From contig CANQPO010000012.1 in assembly GCA_947625695.1 (NCBI GenBank), forward strand, positions 1 through 41,543: 41,543 nucleotides of DNA, given 5' to 3'. This DNA comes from an uncultured Clostridia bacterium. GTDB lineage: Bacteria > Bacillota > Clostridia > Christensenellales > Borkfalkiaceae. The notes under the pieces are model-generated. The model was not told the origin of the DNA. It searched no databases and saw nothing but the letters and a program-made list of their open reading frames with translations. How positions within the stretch are numbered: position 1 is the stretch's first letter; each line of letters opens with the position of its first letter. The translations under genes were made by a program, and so were the position numbers. Below are positions 1-6,328 of this stretch, one piece after another.

Positions 1-75
1 GTTGAGCGTAAGAGCGGCTTCAAGTGTAATTTGTTTGACTTTGAGTGTTGCGACTATTCGGGGGTATTGGCGTAA
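1..75 (+). CDS. 3' end of a possible truncated coding frame
   Basis: Frame 1 is open from the first base to a TAA at 73-75, giving 24 residues that include the segment CNLFDFECCDYSGVLA. The aromatic and acidic composition and the TAATG junction with the next small frame look gene-like, but too little is present to name a family. It may be the end of a host gene or of a phage gene from the other end of the genome. Confidence 0.3.
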   Translation, partial: VERKSGFKCNLFDFECCDYSGVLA

Positions 76-135
76 TGAAACACAGAATCGGTAATCAAAC
101 AGAAAAGCGGAATGAACTGACGGAGGCGGCGGAGA

Positions 136-729
136 ATGGATAACTTTGTGATAGAGCGTTTACAGGCGATTGCTCGAAATCTGCGGCGCAACAATCAACT
201 CGCAGAGAGCGAATTGAAAGGAAAAGGCATCTACATTGCCCCGAAGTATTCATTTGACGAGATACAGCGGAATACCGCCGAGATCGTTGCCGAATTGCAA
301 GACATTGTTCTCTATTTGGCGGGCGGGAGAATCCCGCCGCCCCGCAAACACAGCGGGGAAGATATGAGTATTTTCAAGGAAGCGCACGATAACTTCGGAT
401 ATGGCGAAACCCCGCACGGTATAGACGGGGCACTAACGGCGTTTATTAAACAAATGGCAACCGAGCTGTTGCTGGGTAGGAATGCGATCAATCGGGCGCA
501 TTGGGCTATGATGGGCATCATCGGAGCGTGTGAGGGAGTCCGCGCCGCCACACAGAAGGAACATCCGCAGATATTTATCGACAACATGAACCGGGCACAC
601 GAGCTATTCAAGCTGGTGGAAAAAGGCTATGCGGAAGTCATCGACATCCTTTGTGACACGGTGAACTTCTCATTGCCGGGCGAAGAACAACCGAGCCAAG
701 CGGCACTCTACGGCGGCAATGGTGCATGA
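136..729 (+). CDS. hypothetical protein, 197 aa
   Basis: I do not recognise this protein. It is soluble and largely helical, without a signal peptide or membrane segment. GGAGG at 122-126 and GGAG at 131-134 lie upstream of the ATG. Its first 13 residues, MDNFVIERLQAIA, closely match the start of the small protein at 886 (MDKFVIDCLQEIA), so the two probably share an N-terminal module by duplication. A GC-rich hairpin follows at 759-786, suggesting the gene ends its own transcript. The position outside the integrase suggests cargo (a moron) or a flanking gene rather than a core phage function; that is inference. Confidence 0.6.
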   Translation: MDNFVIERLQAIARNLRRNNQLAESELKGKGIYIAPKYSFDEIQRNTAEIVAELQDIVLYLAGGRIPPPRKHSGEDMSIFKEAHDNFGYGETPHGIDGALTAFIKQMATELLLGRNAINRAHWAMMGIIGACEGVRAATQKEHPQIFIDNMNRAHELFKLVEKGYAEVIDILCDTVNFSLPGEEQPSQAALYGGNGA

Positions 730-758
730 CGGGCGGAAACGGTGCGGGCAGAAACATT

Positions 759-797
759 CCCCCTGCTCTAATATAGAGTTAGGGGGGTACTTTTCCG
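759..797 (+). terminator. candidate intrinsic terminator after the 197-aa gene
   Basis: CCCCCT at 759-764 can pair with AGGGGG at 781-786, with an inner CTCTA/TAGAG pairing. The hairpin is followed by a short pyrimidine run, GTACTTTTCC. The U-tract is imperfect, so efficiency is uncertain. Confidence 0.45.
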
Positions 798-798
798 A

Positions 799-826
799 TT
801 GAAAAACCGAAAAGATTTTCTATATT
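799..826 (+). promoter_or_regulatory. candidate sigma-70-type promoter for the 61-aa gene
   Basis: TTGAAA at 799-804 and TATATT at 821-826 are separated by 16 bp, and each matches five of six consensus bases. It sits just after the preceding hairpin and about 60 bp before the ATG at 886, so the small gene would have its own transcript. Confidence 0.45.
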
Positions 827-885
827 CGGTATAGCTCATCTCATCATGCCCTTGTTCGTTTTTGAATCGGTTACAGGAGGAAATC

Positions 886-1071
886 ATGGATAAATTTGTT
901 ATTGATTGCTTGCAGGAGATAGCGGTCGCCGCGCAGTCTATTGAAAAAGCTGTCGGGAAAATTGTCGGCTGGGAAATCGGCAACACACAATTTGGAAGTC
1001 GGCAAGCAGAACAAAACAAGTCGCAGTCGGACGTTGAGTACATGGGCGGCGGAAATAATCTTTTGAGCTGA
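886..1071 (+). CDS. small protein paralogous to the N-terminus of the 197-aa protein
   Basis: The ATG at 886 follows ACAGGAGGAAATC, an ideal ribosome site, so I prefer it to an in-frame ATG at 862. The 61-residue product begins MDKFVIDCLQEIA, nearly identical to the start of the protein encoded at 136, then continues as a short helix (QSIEKAVGKIVGW) and a polar tail. There is no known fold that I recognise. It lies between a candidate promoter and a terminator and is therefore probably a one-gene unit. A partial duplication of its neighbour, or a competitor of it in a complex, are both possible. Confidence 0.6.
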   Translation: MDKFVIDCLQEIAVAAQSIEKAVGKIVGWEIGNTQFGSRQAEQNKSQSDVEYMGGGNNLLS

Positions 1072-1112
1072 AAAGTCATTAAATATGACAATATCTGTCA
1101 AGATCAAGACTG

Positions 1113-1145
1113 AACTTCTTTTCTTTTTAGAAGTTTTTCTTTTCT
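1113..1145 (+). terminator. intrinsic terminator after the 61-aa gene
   Basis: AACTTCT at 1113-1119 pairs with AGAAGTT at 1129-1135 and is followed at once by a T-rich run, TTTCTTTTCTTC. This is a typical Rho-independent terminator about 40 nt after the stop codon. Confidence 0.65.
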
Positions 1146-1275
1146 TCATAAAAACATAGATAATATCATAGAAAAGGGCATCATGCCTTCGGGGTGTTCA
1201 CTTTACATAAAATCTATTTGGAGCATAAAAAAGAAAAGCCCTGCGCCGCCCACGCAGAGAAAGGAGAGGAAAGAA

Positions 1276-1398
1276 ATGACGGCTGATGAACTCCACACGG
1301 CTTTGAAAGAGATCGAGCAGACGACGGACACGGCGGAGCGCGACGATCTCCTGCAAGCCCCTGTCAAGCGTTTAGTGGAATATCCGAACGCGGATTGA
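1276..1398 (+). CDS. hypothetical 40-aa protein
   Basis: The ATG at 1276 is preceded by AAGGAGAGGAAAGAA, a strong ribosome site; longer upstream starts lack one. The product, beginning MTADELHTALKEIEQ, is a short charged helix with a second segment, DDLLQAPVKRLVEYP. I do not recognise a family. It faces the integrase tail-to-tail, with the integrase terminator between them. Confidence 0.45.
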   Translation: MTADELHTALKEIEQTTDTAERDDLLQAPVKRLVEYPNAD

Positions 1399-1420
1399 AT
1401 GAATATAGGACAATTCCTAA

Positions 1421-1459
1421 CAAACAAAAAGGGCGGCGGCTATTATAAGCCGTCGTCCC
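1421..1459 (-). terminator. terminator of the integrase operon
   Basis: GGGCGGCGGC at 1431-1440 pairs with GCCGTCGTCCC at 1449-1459. Read on the minus strand the hairpin is followed by TTTTTGTTTG, the complement of 1421-1430. It lies 24 bp past the integrase stop codon and would end the repressor-SWIM-integrase transcript. Confidence 0.75.
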
Positions 1460-1482
1460 TCGTTGCGATTAGAGAGCGAACG

Positions 1483-3021
1483 TCACGGCGAAACCGCCGT
1501 TGAAACAGTAAAGTGTTCGTCTAATCTTGTTTTGGTGAACCTCTCCGCGTCAAAAACGAACACCTCTTGCGCGGATGAATCGGCTTCAATTCCATCAACA
1601 AATGAGAAAGAAACGGGATTTCCGTCCTTTGTAAAGTTGCACACGACACGGAAGTGATCATCGTACAAGTAAACGGCTGAAATAAAAATTTCAATAAATG
1701 TGCTCCGATACTCCGCATCGTCCGGGTCGCCGTCGCGAAACTTTTCAAGCCAATATGTCAGTTGTTCTCGCGTTATTTTCGGCTTTTCGATTTTCTCGTC
1801 CTCAATGGCGTATTCAAGCTCTGACTGCTTTGCTTCGAGCTCCAGCAAGCGTTGCTTTGTGGTCGGAGTAAGGATGCCCTGCTCTATCGCATTCATGATA
1901 TTGCGAATCACTTTCTTGGTAACCGCAAGTTCGTTTTCAAGCGCAAGAAGTGCGTCACTGTGGCTTTCGCGTTCCTGCAGATCCATGGCCGCGTCGACGA
2001 TGACTTTTATGACCCTGTCATTCAGGCATTCTTCTCTGGTACGCCGCACGACCTCTTTTTCTATCCAGTCCTTACTGACCGGCTTTTTTTTGCAGTCGAT
2101 TCCGTGCTTATTTCCATTGCAGGTGTAGTAGCAATACTTTTTCCCAAGTTTTCCGAAGCCGCTCACACCGATCATCGGACTCCCGCAATGCCCACAGAAC
2201 AGCTTCCCGGTGAGAATATAGTCAATTTCGGTTCGGGCGGCGGCTGGGGCGCGCGCCACACGTTTGATGCGTTCTTGCACGGCATCAAATAAGGCGCGGT
2301 CTACAATGACGGGAACGCCTCCCTCAATGTGATTTCCTCCCCATTTATATATGCCTATATAATTTTCATTTTGTAAAATGGTTCGCAGACTATTTTTATT
2401 CCACTTTCCACCTCTTGACGTGCGAAATCCGCGAGAATTAAGGTACTCTGTAATGGTGATGACGTTGGCGCCGTCGGCATACATCTTATAGATCTCACGA
2501 ACTATCTCTGCCCCGACCGGCTCCAACGCATAGTGACCGTCTGAGCCACGGACATATCCGATTGGGAGTGTGCCGTTGACCAGACAGTTTCGCGCATTGT
2601 CCTGCATCCCGCGCGTTACATTTTGAGAAAGGTTTGCCGAGTAATATTCCGCGGAGCCCTCAAGCACGGATTCCAACAGAATTCCCTCGGGCCCGTCAGG
2701 GATGGATTCTTTAACGGAGACAACCCGCACATGATGTTTTTTCAAGCGTGCCTTATACATGGCAGAATCATAGCGATTTCTGGCAAAACGATCTGTTTTC
2801 CAAATCAAAATCAACTGCCACTTTTCCTTCGCCGAGTCTCTGATCATGCGCAAGAACTCTGGGCGTTTATCTGTTGTGCCGGTAAGTGCCCGATCATGAT
2901 ATTCGCCGACGACGGTGATTTCATTTTTCTCCGCGTATTGACGGCACTCCTCGACTTGCTGTTCGATGGACGCATCTTTTTGTGCGTGAGATGAAAACCT
3001 CGCATAAATGACAGCTCTCAT
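1483..3021 (-). CDS. int: large serine recombinase (phage integrase)
   Basis: This 512-residue large serine integrase catalyses site-specific recombination between phage and host attachment sites through a covalent serine-DNA intermediate. The resolvase domain opens with RAVIYARFSS, with the nucleophile expected at Ser10 (YxRxS context) and conserved arginines after it. The recombinase domain follows (LPIGYVRG, about residue 152), then a zinc ribbon with Cys276, Cys279, Cys301 and Cys310, then a coiled-coil region that in this family controls directionality. I chose the ATG at 3021 because AAAGGAG lies five bases upstream and it overlaps the previous stop as ATGA; an upstream in-frame start at 3048 lies inside the SWIM gene. 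No separate excision factor is recognisable; in this class such factors are small and unrelated to tyrosine-integrase Xis. Confidence 0.95.
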   Translation of the reverse strand: MRAVIYARFSSHAQKDASIEQQVEECRQYAEKNEITVVGEYHDRALTGTTDKRPEFLRMIRDSAKEKWQLILIWKTDRFARNRYDSAMYKARLKKHHVRVVSVKESIPDGPEGILLESVLEGSAEYYSANLSQNVTRGMQDNARNCLVNGTLPIGYVRGSDGHYALEPVGAEIVREIYKMYADGANVITITEYLNSRGFRTSRGGKWNKNSLRTILQNENYIGIYKWGGNHIEGGVPVIVDRALFDAVQERIKRVARAPAAARTEIDYILTGKLFCGHCGSPMIGVSGFGKLGKKYCYYTCNGNKHGIDCKKKPVSKDWIEKEVVRRTREECLNDRVIKVIVDAAMDLQERESHSDALLALENELAVTKKVIRNIMNAIEQGILTPTTKQRLLELEAKQSELEYAIEDEKIEKPKITREQLTYWLEKFRDGDPDDAEYRSTFIEIFISAVYLYDDHFRVVCNFTKDGNPVSFSFVDGIEADSSAQEVFVFDAERFTKTRLDEHFTVSTAVSP

Positions 3022-3773
3022 TTTTGCTCCTTTGGCATATTGCGGCACCGATTTACTCCATATTTATCGAGCAGGAACGTAATTTTATCTTCCGGGAATG
3101 CGACCTCTGATATAACCTTGGTTCCCTCTGGCGACATGGTTATATGCGTTCGTTGCTGCGCGCCCTTTGGGCAACTGTGCCACTCATTGGTATCTTGATC
3201 GAAATATTCATCATCTTCATTGCGCCGTCCAAGATAGGTACAAAGATTGCGCTGCACTTTTCTTATCGAGCCAATTGTAACGAAGCCCTTCCCATCCTCA
3301 GTTTTTACAATAAGCCCGGAGGCAAGGAGCTCGTCATAATTCAATCGTTTTTTGATACGATGAAACGGTTTATTTCGATAGGCAAGATCAAGTAAAATTT
3401 CCCGAAGCACGGTCTGACTATCCAAGGAAAGCGTCTCAACGGTTTCCACTGCGCTTTCGAGTGTCATTCCGTCATCTACTTTCTTTTTTATTTTGGCAAT
3501 GTCGGAAATGTAATCTCCCGGTATTTCTCCAAGCTCCATCGCCAAACGATACATGTGCTTGCACGGCTGGTGTTGAAGGTAAAAATCGACGCAGGTACAC
3601 TCGCTCAAAGTCGTAATGTATTGACCGTGAGATCCCGAAAAAACGCCTTTGGACTCCTCCCGATGTAGTTCGATCGGAGTGCATTCGGCATTTTTTGCAC
3701 TTGCGTATCTTTTTATCGTCGCATCTGAGGTATGGAGATGAGACCATCTTTCAAGGAAGCTCATTGCAATCAA
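3018..3773 (-). CDS. SWIM zinc-finger protein in the lysogeny operon
   Basis: The protein has a SWIM-type zinc-binding motif CxC-x9-CxH at Cys59, Cys61, Cys71 and His73 (sequence CTCVDF...CKHMYRLA). SWIM domains bind DNA or protein partners in chromatin and transposition proteins. The remaining 170 residues are charged and helical and unknown to me. The gene lies between repressor and integrase with overlapping stops on both sides, so it is translated with them and probably acts in lysogeny or integration. A TTG at 3773 has AAAGGGG five bases upstream; an in-frame ATG at 3764 is possible but poorly spaced. It could be an accessory recombination or directionality factor, but nothing in the sequence proves that. 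Confidence 0.75.
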   Translation of the reverse strand: MIAMSFLERWSHLHTSDATIKRYASAKNAECTPIELHREESKGVFSGSHGQYITTLSECTCVDFYLQHQPCKHMYRLAMELGEIPGDYISDIAKIKKKVDDGMTLESAVETVETLSLDSQTVLREILLDLAYRNKPFHRIKKRLNYDELLASGLIVKTEDGKGFVTIGSIRKVQRNLCTYLGRRNEDDEYFDQDTNEWHSCPKGAQQRTHITMSPEGTKVISEVAFPEDKITFLLDKYGVNRCRNMPKEQK

Positions 3774-4249
3774 ATTTTCCCCTTTGCCTGTTTTTCTTCA
3801 AGTTCATAGGCGGCGGTTAAGAGCGCCGTGCGCGCTTTTACATTGAGCGCCTCAAAAATACGGAACAATTCGACCTCCGCTTCGCTCATCTCTCGTTCCT
3901 GAATTTCTCCATTTTGAATGGAATTTCGGACGATAAGGGTGGTTGCGGTATTTCCCTGAACGACGGCACTATTGGTAATGGTCTGCCCTTTATAGTTGCG
4001 ATCATCTGTTGCTCCAAGAAGATATACCGGAGAAACTCGGAAAAATGCCGCAAGAGCCGCAATCGTCGATGCCATAGGTTCTTGCAAGCCTTTTTCATAT
4101 CTGCTGACGGTACTGCGATTAAGCCGGATTTTATCTTGAGATTTATTAAAAGCCTCGCAAAATTCATCCATCGAATAATTGCGCTCACCACGCAAGCCAC
4201 GCAGCCGTGTTCCAAAAATCATGGTATTATCATCCGGTTTTCTTTTCAT
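3770..4249 (-). CDS. XRE-family phage repressor (CI-like)
   Basis: The 159-residue protein has an N-terminal helix-turn-helix domain (about residues 12-65; GTRLRGLRGERNYS, LNRSTVSRYEKGLQEP) and no LexA-type protease domain. It ends in a module with NSAVVQGNTATTLIVRN and AEVELFRIFEALNVKARTALLTAAYELEEK. The same module appears without a DNA-binding domain in the protein at 13816. It heads the minus-strand lysogeny operon, diverges from the early lytic operon, and overlaps the SWIM gene by a TTGA junction. A ribosome site AAGAGGT lies nine bases upstream of the ATG. The expected role is repression of the promoter at 4341-4369 and control of its own promoter at 4271-4299. Because the Ser-Lys autocleavage domain is absent, induction would need another route, such as an antirepressor. 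Confidence 0.88.
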   Translation of the reverse strand: MKRKPDDNTMIFGTRLRGLRGERNYSMDEFCEAFNKSQDKIRLNRSTVSRYEKGLQEPMASTIAALAAFFRVSPVYLLGATDDRNYKGQTITNSAVVQGNTATTLIVRNSIQNGEIQEREMSEAEVELFRIFEALNVKARTALLTAAYELEEKQAKGKI

Positions 4250-4270
4250 TTTGTATTACCTCTTGAAGCA

Positions 4271-4299
4271 ATTATACACCAACGACATAAATATTTCAA
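4271..4299 (-). promoter_or_regulatory. lysogeny promoter for repressor-SWIM-integrase operon
   Basis: On the minus strand TTGAAA (4299-4294) and TATAAT (4276-4271) are separated by exactly 17 bp. The leader to the repressor ATG at 4249 is only about 15 nt and contains AAGAGGT. Confidence 0.85.
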
Positions 4300-4340
4300 C
4301 TATTAGAGAAAAAATTTTTACGAAAAACGCAAAAAAACTA

Positions 4341-4369
4341 TTGACAAACGCTTTTTTATGAGCTATACT
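4341..4369 (+). promoter_or_regulatory. early lytic promoter
   Basis: TTGACA at 4341-4346 and TATACT at 4364-4369 are separated by exactly 17 bp, close to perfect consensus. It diverges from the repressor promoter with about 40 bp between the two -35 elements, the usual arrangement of a CI/Cro switch, and should drive the long plus-strand early operon. Confidence 0.88.
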
Positions 4370-4375
4370 GTCGTC

Positions 4376-4402
4376 GTAAACGATACGGAATGAACCGTTT
4401 AC
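4376..4402. promoter_or_regulatory. candidate operator at the early transcription start
   Basis: GTAAACG at 4376-4382 and CGTTTAC at 4396-4402 form a perfect 7-bp inverted repeat, starting about seven bases after the early -10 box, so a bound protein would cover the transcription start. The neighbouring sequence AAACGATAC (4378-4386) recurs in the palindrome after the Cro-like gene at 6099-6126, which supports a common binding protein. Confidence 0.6.
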
Positions 4403-4429
4403 AATACAAATAGCACCAAGGAGCCGCAT

Positions 4430-4597
4430 ATGAAAAACCTTTACCCCTCGATTGCAGATCACACATCCGGAACCATACTCAACGAAAAGCGCGCCTTCGC
4501 CCTTTGCCGGCAGCTTATCGCGGAGGGTCACGAAGCCAGCGTTTCGACCGACACCGTTCTCGGTACAAAGCAATACACGGTCTGTTGGAACGATTAA
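4430..4597 (+). CDS. first early-operon gene, 55-aa protein of unknown function
   Basis: The ATG at 4430 is preceded by AAGGAGCCGCAT and opens a 55-codon frame ending in TAA at 4597. The product starts MKNLYPSIADHTSGTIL, contains a helix AFALCRQLIAEGHEA and ends TKQYTVCWND. It is the leader gene of the early transcript, only about 55 nt after the promoter, a position often held by small regulators. I do not recognise a family. The ribosome site and position make it likely real despite its size. Confidence 0.6.
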   Translation: MKNLYPSIADHTSGTILNEKRAFALCRQLIAEGHEASVSTDTVLGTKQYTVCWND

Positions 4598-4624
4598 CAG
4601 AAAAAAATAGAGACCTAACAGCAG

Positions 4625-4680
4625 AGCGGCGGGCGCAAGCCCGTTAATGCGGGCAGGCAGACGGTCGCAACCCCGGCAGC
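4625..4680 (+). promoter_or_regulatory. structured leader with alternative hairpins
   Basis: CGGGC (4630-4634), a GCAA loop and GCCCG (4639-4643) form one hairpin. The same GCCCG can instead pair with CGGGC at 4650-4654. A further small hairpin GGT-CGCA-ACC follows at 4663-4672. Mutually exclusive pairings before a gene suggest a regulated leader, but there is no clear U-tract and no known RNA family is recognised. Confidence 0.3.
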
Positions 4681-4708
4681 CATGCAAAATACACGGAGGC
4701 AAAACGAA

Positions 4709-5032
4709 ATGGCAAAAGCAACTACACAGCTCACTGCGACAACCCTGAAAAAACTAATCGAAGTCGGTCACGAAACCCACACAATCCCGGATGATCGTCA
4801 AGATCTCAGACAACACTACAGCGATGAGCAGGACTTCTGGGAAGTATCCGCATGGGGACTTAAAGAACTCCTTGCGGCAGCATATGAGCTTGGCAAACAG
4901 GATGCAATGAAGAGTGCCGAGGTATCAGCGCCCACTTCGCCGACTCGTCTAACGCCTTTCGAGCGGACGCGGGCGGCTGTATATGCAACTGGAAACCGTT
5001 GGGCAATCGAAAATTTCAATAATACGCATTAA
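4709..5032 (+). CDS. conserved phage protein of unknown function, 107 aa
   Basis: The ATG at 4709 has GGAGG nine bases upstream and is preferred over an in-frame ATG at 4682. The product is acidic and helical in its first half and ends in TPFERTRAAVYATGNRWAIENF, a tail I recall from small proteins of clostridial phages, though no function is known for it. A similar PFER element occurs near the start of the protein encoded at 8160. It belongs to the early operon, 8 nt before the next gene's start site region. Confidence 0.65.
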   Translation: MAKATTQLTATTLKKLIEVGHETHTIPDDRQDLRQHYSDEQDFWEVSAWGLKELLAAAYELGKQDAMKSAEVSAPTSPTRLTPFERTRAAVYATGNRWAIENFNNTH

Positions 5033-5042
5033 GGAGGAGAAA

Positions 5043-5483
5043 ATGAAAACTTACGTCGTGACCTACTATACCAAGTACGATGGAGAAGAGCAAGAGGCAA
5101 AGCACATCCTTGATGCCAAAAACGCCAAGGATGCAGTTGATAAGACGCGCCAATTCGTGAAATCGCAACTCAACCACCACGCTTTCAGACCGACGGCAAA
5201 GCCTTTGATGACCAAGCGTGAGCAGGAGATGCGCGATCTTATTTGTCAAATTGTTCTTCGGGCGGAAAGTCTGGGGATCAGAAAGGGAACGCGCATTACG
5301 GCGTTGATGGATATTGGCAAGGCGGCGGAGCATTACGCGCTTCGATTGCGCGATCTACTTGCCGCTGATGACCTGTCTTTTACATATGATTTTGCAGGGA
5401 TCCAAAGCCATATCAATCGAATTTCCGGCGCGTTTGACGACACGTTTCTTCCGCGGTTTGCGGGGAAAAAGGAGAGCGCGTGA
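5043..5483 (+). CDS. early phage protein, possible DUF6874-type, 146 aa
   Basis: AAGGAGGAGAAA precedes the ATG at 5043. The N-terminal 45 residues (KTYVVTYYTKYDGEEQEAK) look like a small beta-alpha domain for handling extended phage peptides. The C-terminal 90 residues include ALMDIGKAAEHYALRLRDLL and FAGIQSHINRISGAFDDTF, a pattern I associate with the phage DUF6874 family, of unknown function. That family name is from memory and tentative. The stop codon overlaps the next gene's start as TGATG, implying coupled translation. Confidence 0.6.
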   Translation: MKTYVVTYYTKYDGEEQEAKHILDAKNAKDAVDKTRQFVKSQLNHHAFRPTAKPLMTKREQEMRDLICQIVLRAESLGIRKGTRITALMDIGKAAEHYALRLRDLLAADDLSFTYDFAGIQSHINRISGAFDDTFLPRFAGKKESA

Positions 5484-5848
5484 TGGATATGACGGCGGCG
5501 GAAATCCTCAAAAATTATCGTGAGGCAAAAGATAAGAAAAGACAGGTCAGGATTTTGGCGGACATGAATGTGTGTACCATCGATGAGATCAAAGCGATTC
5601 TCATTGCGGGTGGGATCGATAAGCGGGAGCTCCCCCGCACACGACAAAAAACAGCCACAGAAACGAACGACCCAAAATTCACTGCAACCGCCCGACAACT
5701 TTCGGTCATTACTACAGCGCTTCAGCTTTATCGCGAACAGATTCTCCAAGAGTCAAAGGCGGCGAAGAATGCTCATGAAGAGCACATGGCAAAGCTGAGC
5801 GAGGCGATGGCAGAGGTCGACCGAATTTTAGAAATGATCGGAAACTAA
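5483..5848 (+). CDS. hypothetical early protein with HTH-like N-terminus
   Basis: The 121-residue protein starts at an ATG (5483) overlapping the previous stop; a GTG at 5480 is an alternative, both served by AAGGAG. Residues 8-45 (ILKNYREAKDKKRQVRILADMNVCTIDEIKAIL) resemble a sigma/transposase-like helix-turn-helix, and residues 70-118 are a charged coiled coil. It may be a DNA-binding regulator of the early operon. No specific family is recognised. Confidence 0.6.
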   Translation: MDMTAAEILKNYREAKDKKRQVRILADMNVCTIDEIKAILIAGGIDKRELPRTRQKTATETNDPKFTATARQLSVITTALQLYREQILQESKAAKNAHEEHMAKLSEAMAEVDRILEMIGN

Positions 5849-5861
5849 GGAGGTATAATAA

Positions 5862-6113
5862 ATGGCTTTGGAAAAGTTGAATGCGAAAGCAAGCAAAGGC
5901 GCTCGCAAATATACTGCCCATACAACCCTGAAGCGTATGCTGAAATACCGTGGGCTTACATATAAGGATCTCGGTGATGCAGTCGGATGTTCTGAGGCAA
6001 CGATCCGTATGAAGATAAACGGCTATTCCGACTTTTTTGTAGAAGAACTTTGCACTATCTGCAAAAGGTTTGATTTGCCGACCGAAATTTTTTTTGCCGA
6101 TTTTGTATCTTAA
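5862..6113 (+). CDS. Cro-like helix-turn-helix regulator
   Basis: This 83-residue protein carries an XRE-type fold: KRMLKYRGLTYKDLGDAVG, then SEATIRMKING as the recognition helix, then an ICKRFDLPTEIFF tail. The start at 5862 has AAGGAGGT with seven-base spacing. Size, single domain and place in the early operon opposite the repressor fit a Cro-type regulator that would compete for the repressor operators. A perfect 11-bp palindrome overlaps its stop codon, possibly its own operator. Confidence 0.8.
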   Translation: MALEKLNAKASKGARKYTAHTTLKRMLKYRGLTYKDLGDAVGCSEATIRMKINGYSDFFVEELCTICKRFDLPTEIFFADFVS

Positions 6114-6126
6114 ACGATACAAAATC
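6099..6126. promoter_or_regulatory. perfect palindrome at the end of the Cro-like gene
   Basis: GATTTTGTATC (6099-6109) and GATACAAAATC (6116-6126) are exact reverse complements around TTAAAC. The repeat contains the stop codon of the Cro-like gene. There is no T-run after it, so it is unlikely to be a terminator. It shares AAACGATAC with the operator-like site at 4376-4402 and is a candidate second operator. Confidence 0.55.
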
Positions 6127-6151
6127 ATGATATTTCCGACGGGTGAACGGT

Positions 6152-6328
6152 ATGGCGAACAATCAGTCAAATAACAGAATCATGGTAGACGCTTCTCTGA
6201 TCCCGAAACGGCAGCGGGAACAACTTGCCGCGCCCCTGCTTCGCATTGTAGCGAAGGCGTTTGAGGATCCCGCCGTTCAGCGTGATTTCGAGGAGTGGAA
6301 GAAAAAGCGGGAGGCGAAGACAAAATGA
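6152..6328 (+). CDS. small early protein, 58 aa
   Basis: The product is short, basic and helical (KRQREQLAAPLLRIVAKAFEDP, then FEEWKKKREAKTK). I place the start at ATG 6152 because GGGTGA lies five bases upstream; GTG 6143 is possible. It overlaps the replication gene by ATGA, so the two are probably translated together. A helper of the initiator is plausible from position alone. Confidence 0.5.
   Translation: MANNQSNNRIMVDASLIPKRQREQLAAPLLRIVAKAFEDPAVQRDFEEWKKKREAKTK

Noticed and set aside
1202..1230. Promoter TTTACA with ATAAAA before the 40-aa gene
   Set aside because: The -10 element is too poor to claim.
1..1480. attL or attR next to the integrase
   Set aside because: No duplicated core sequence can be recognised because only one possible end is in the window.
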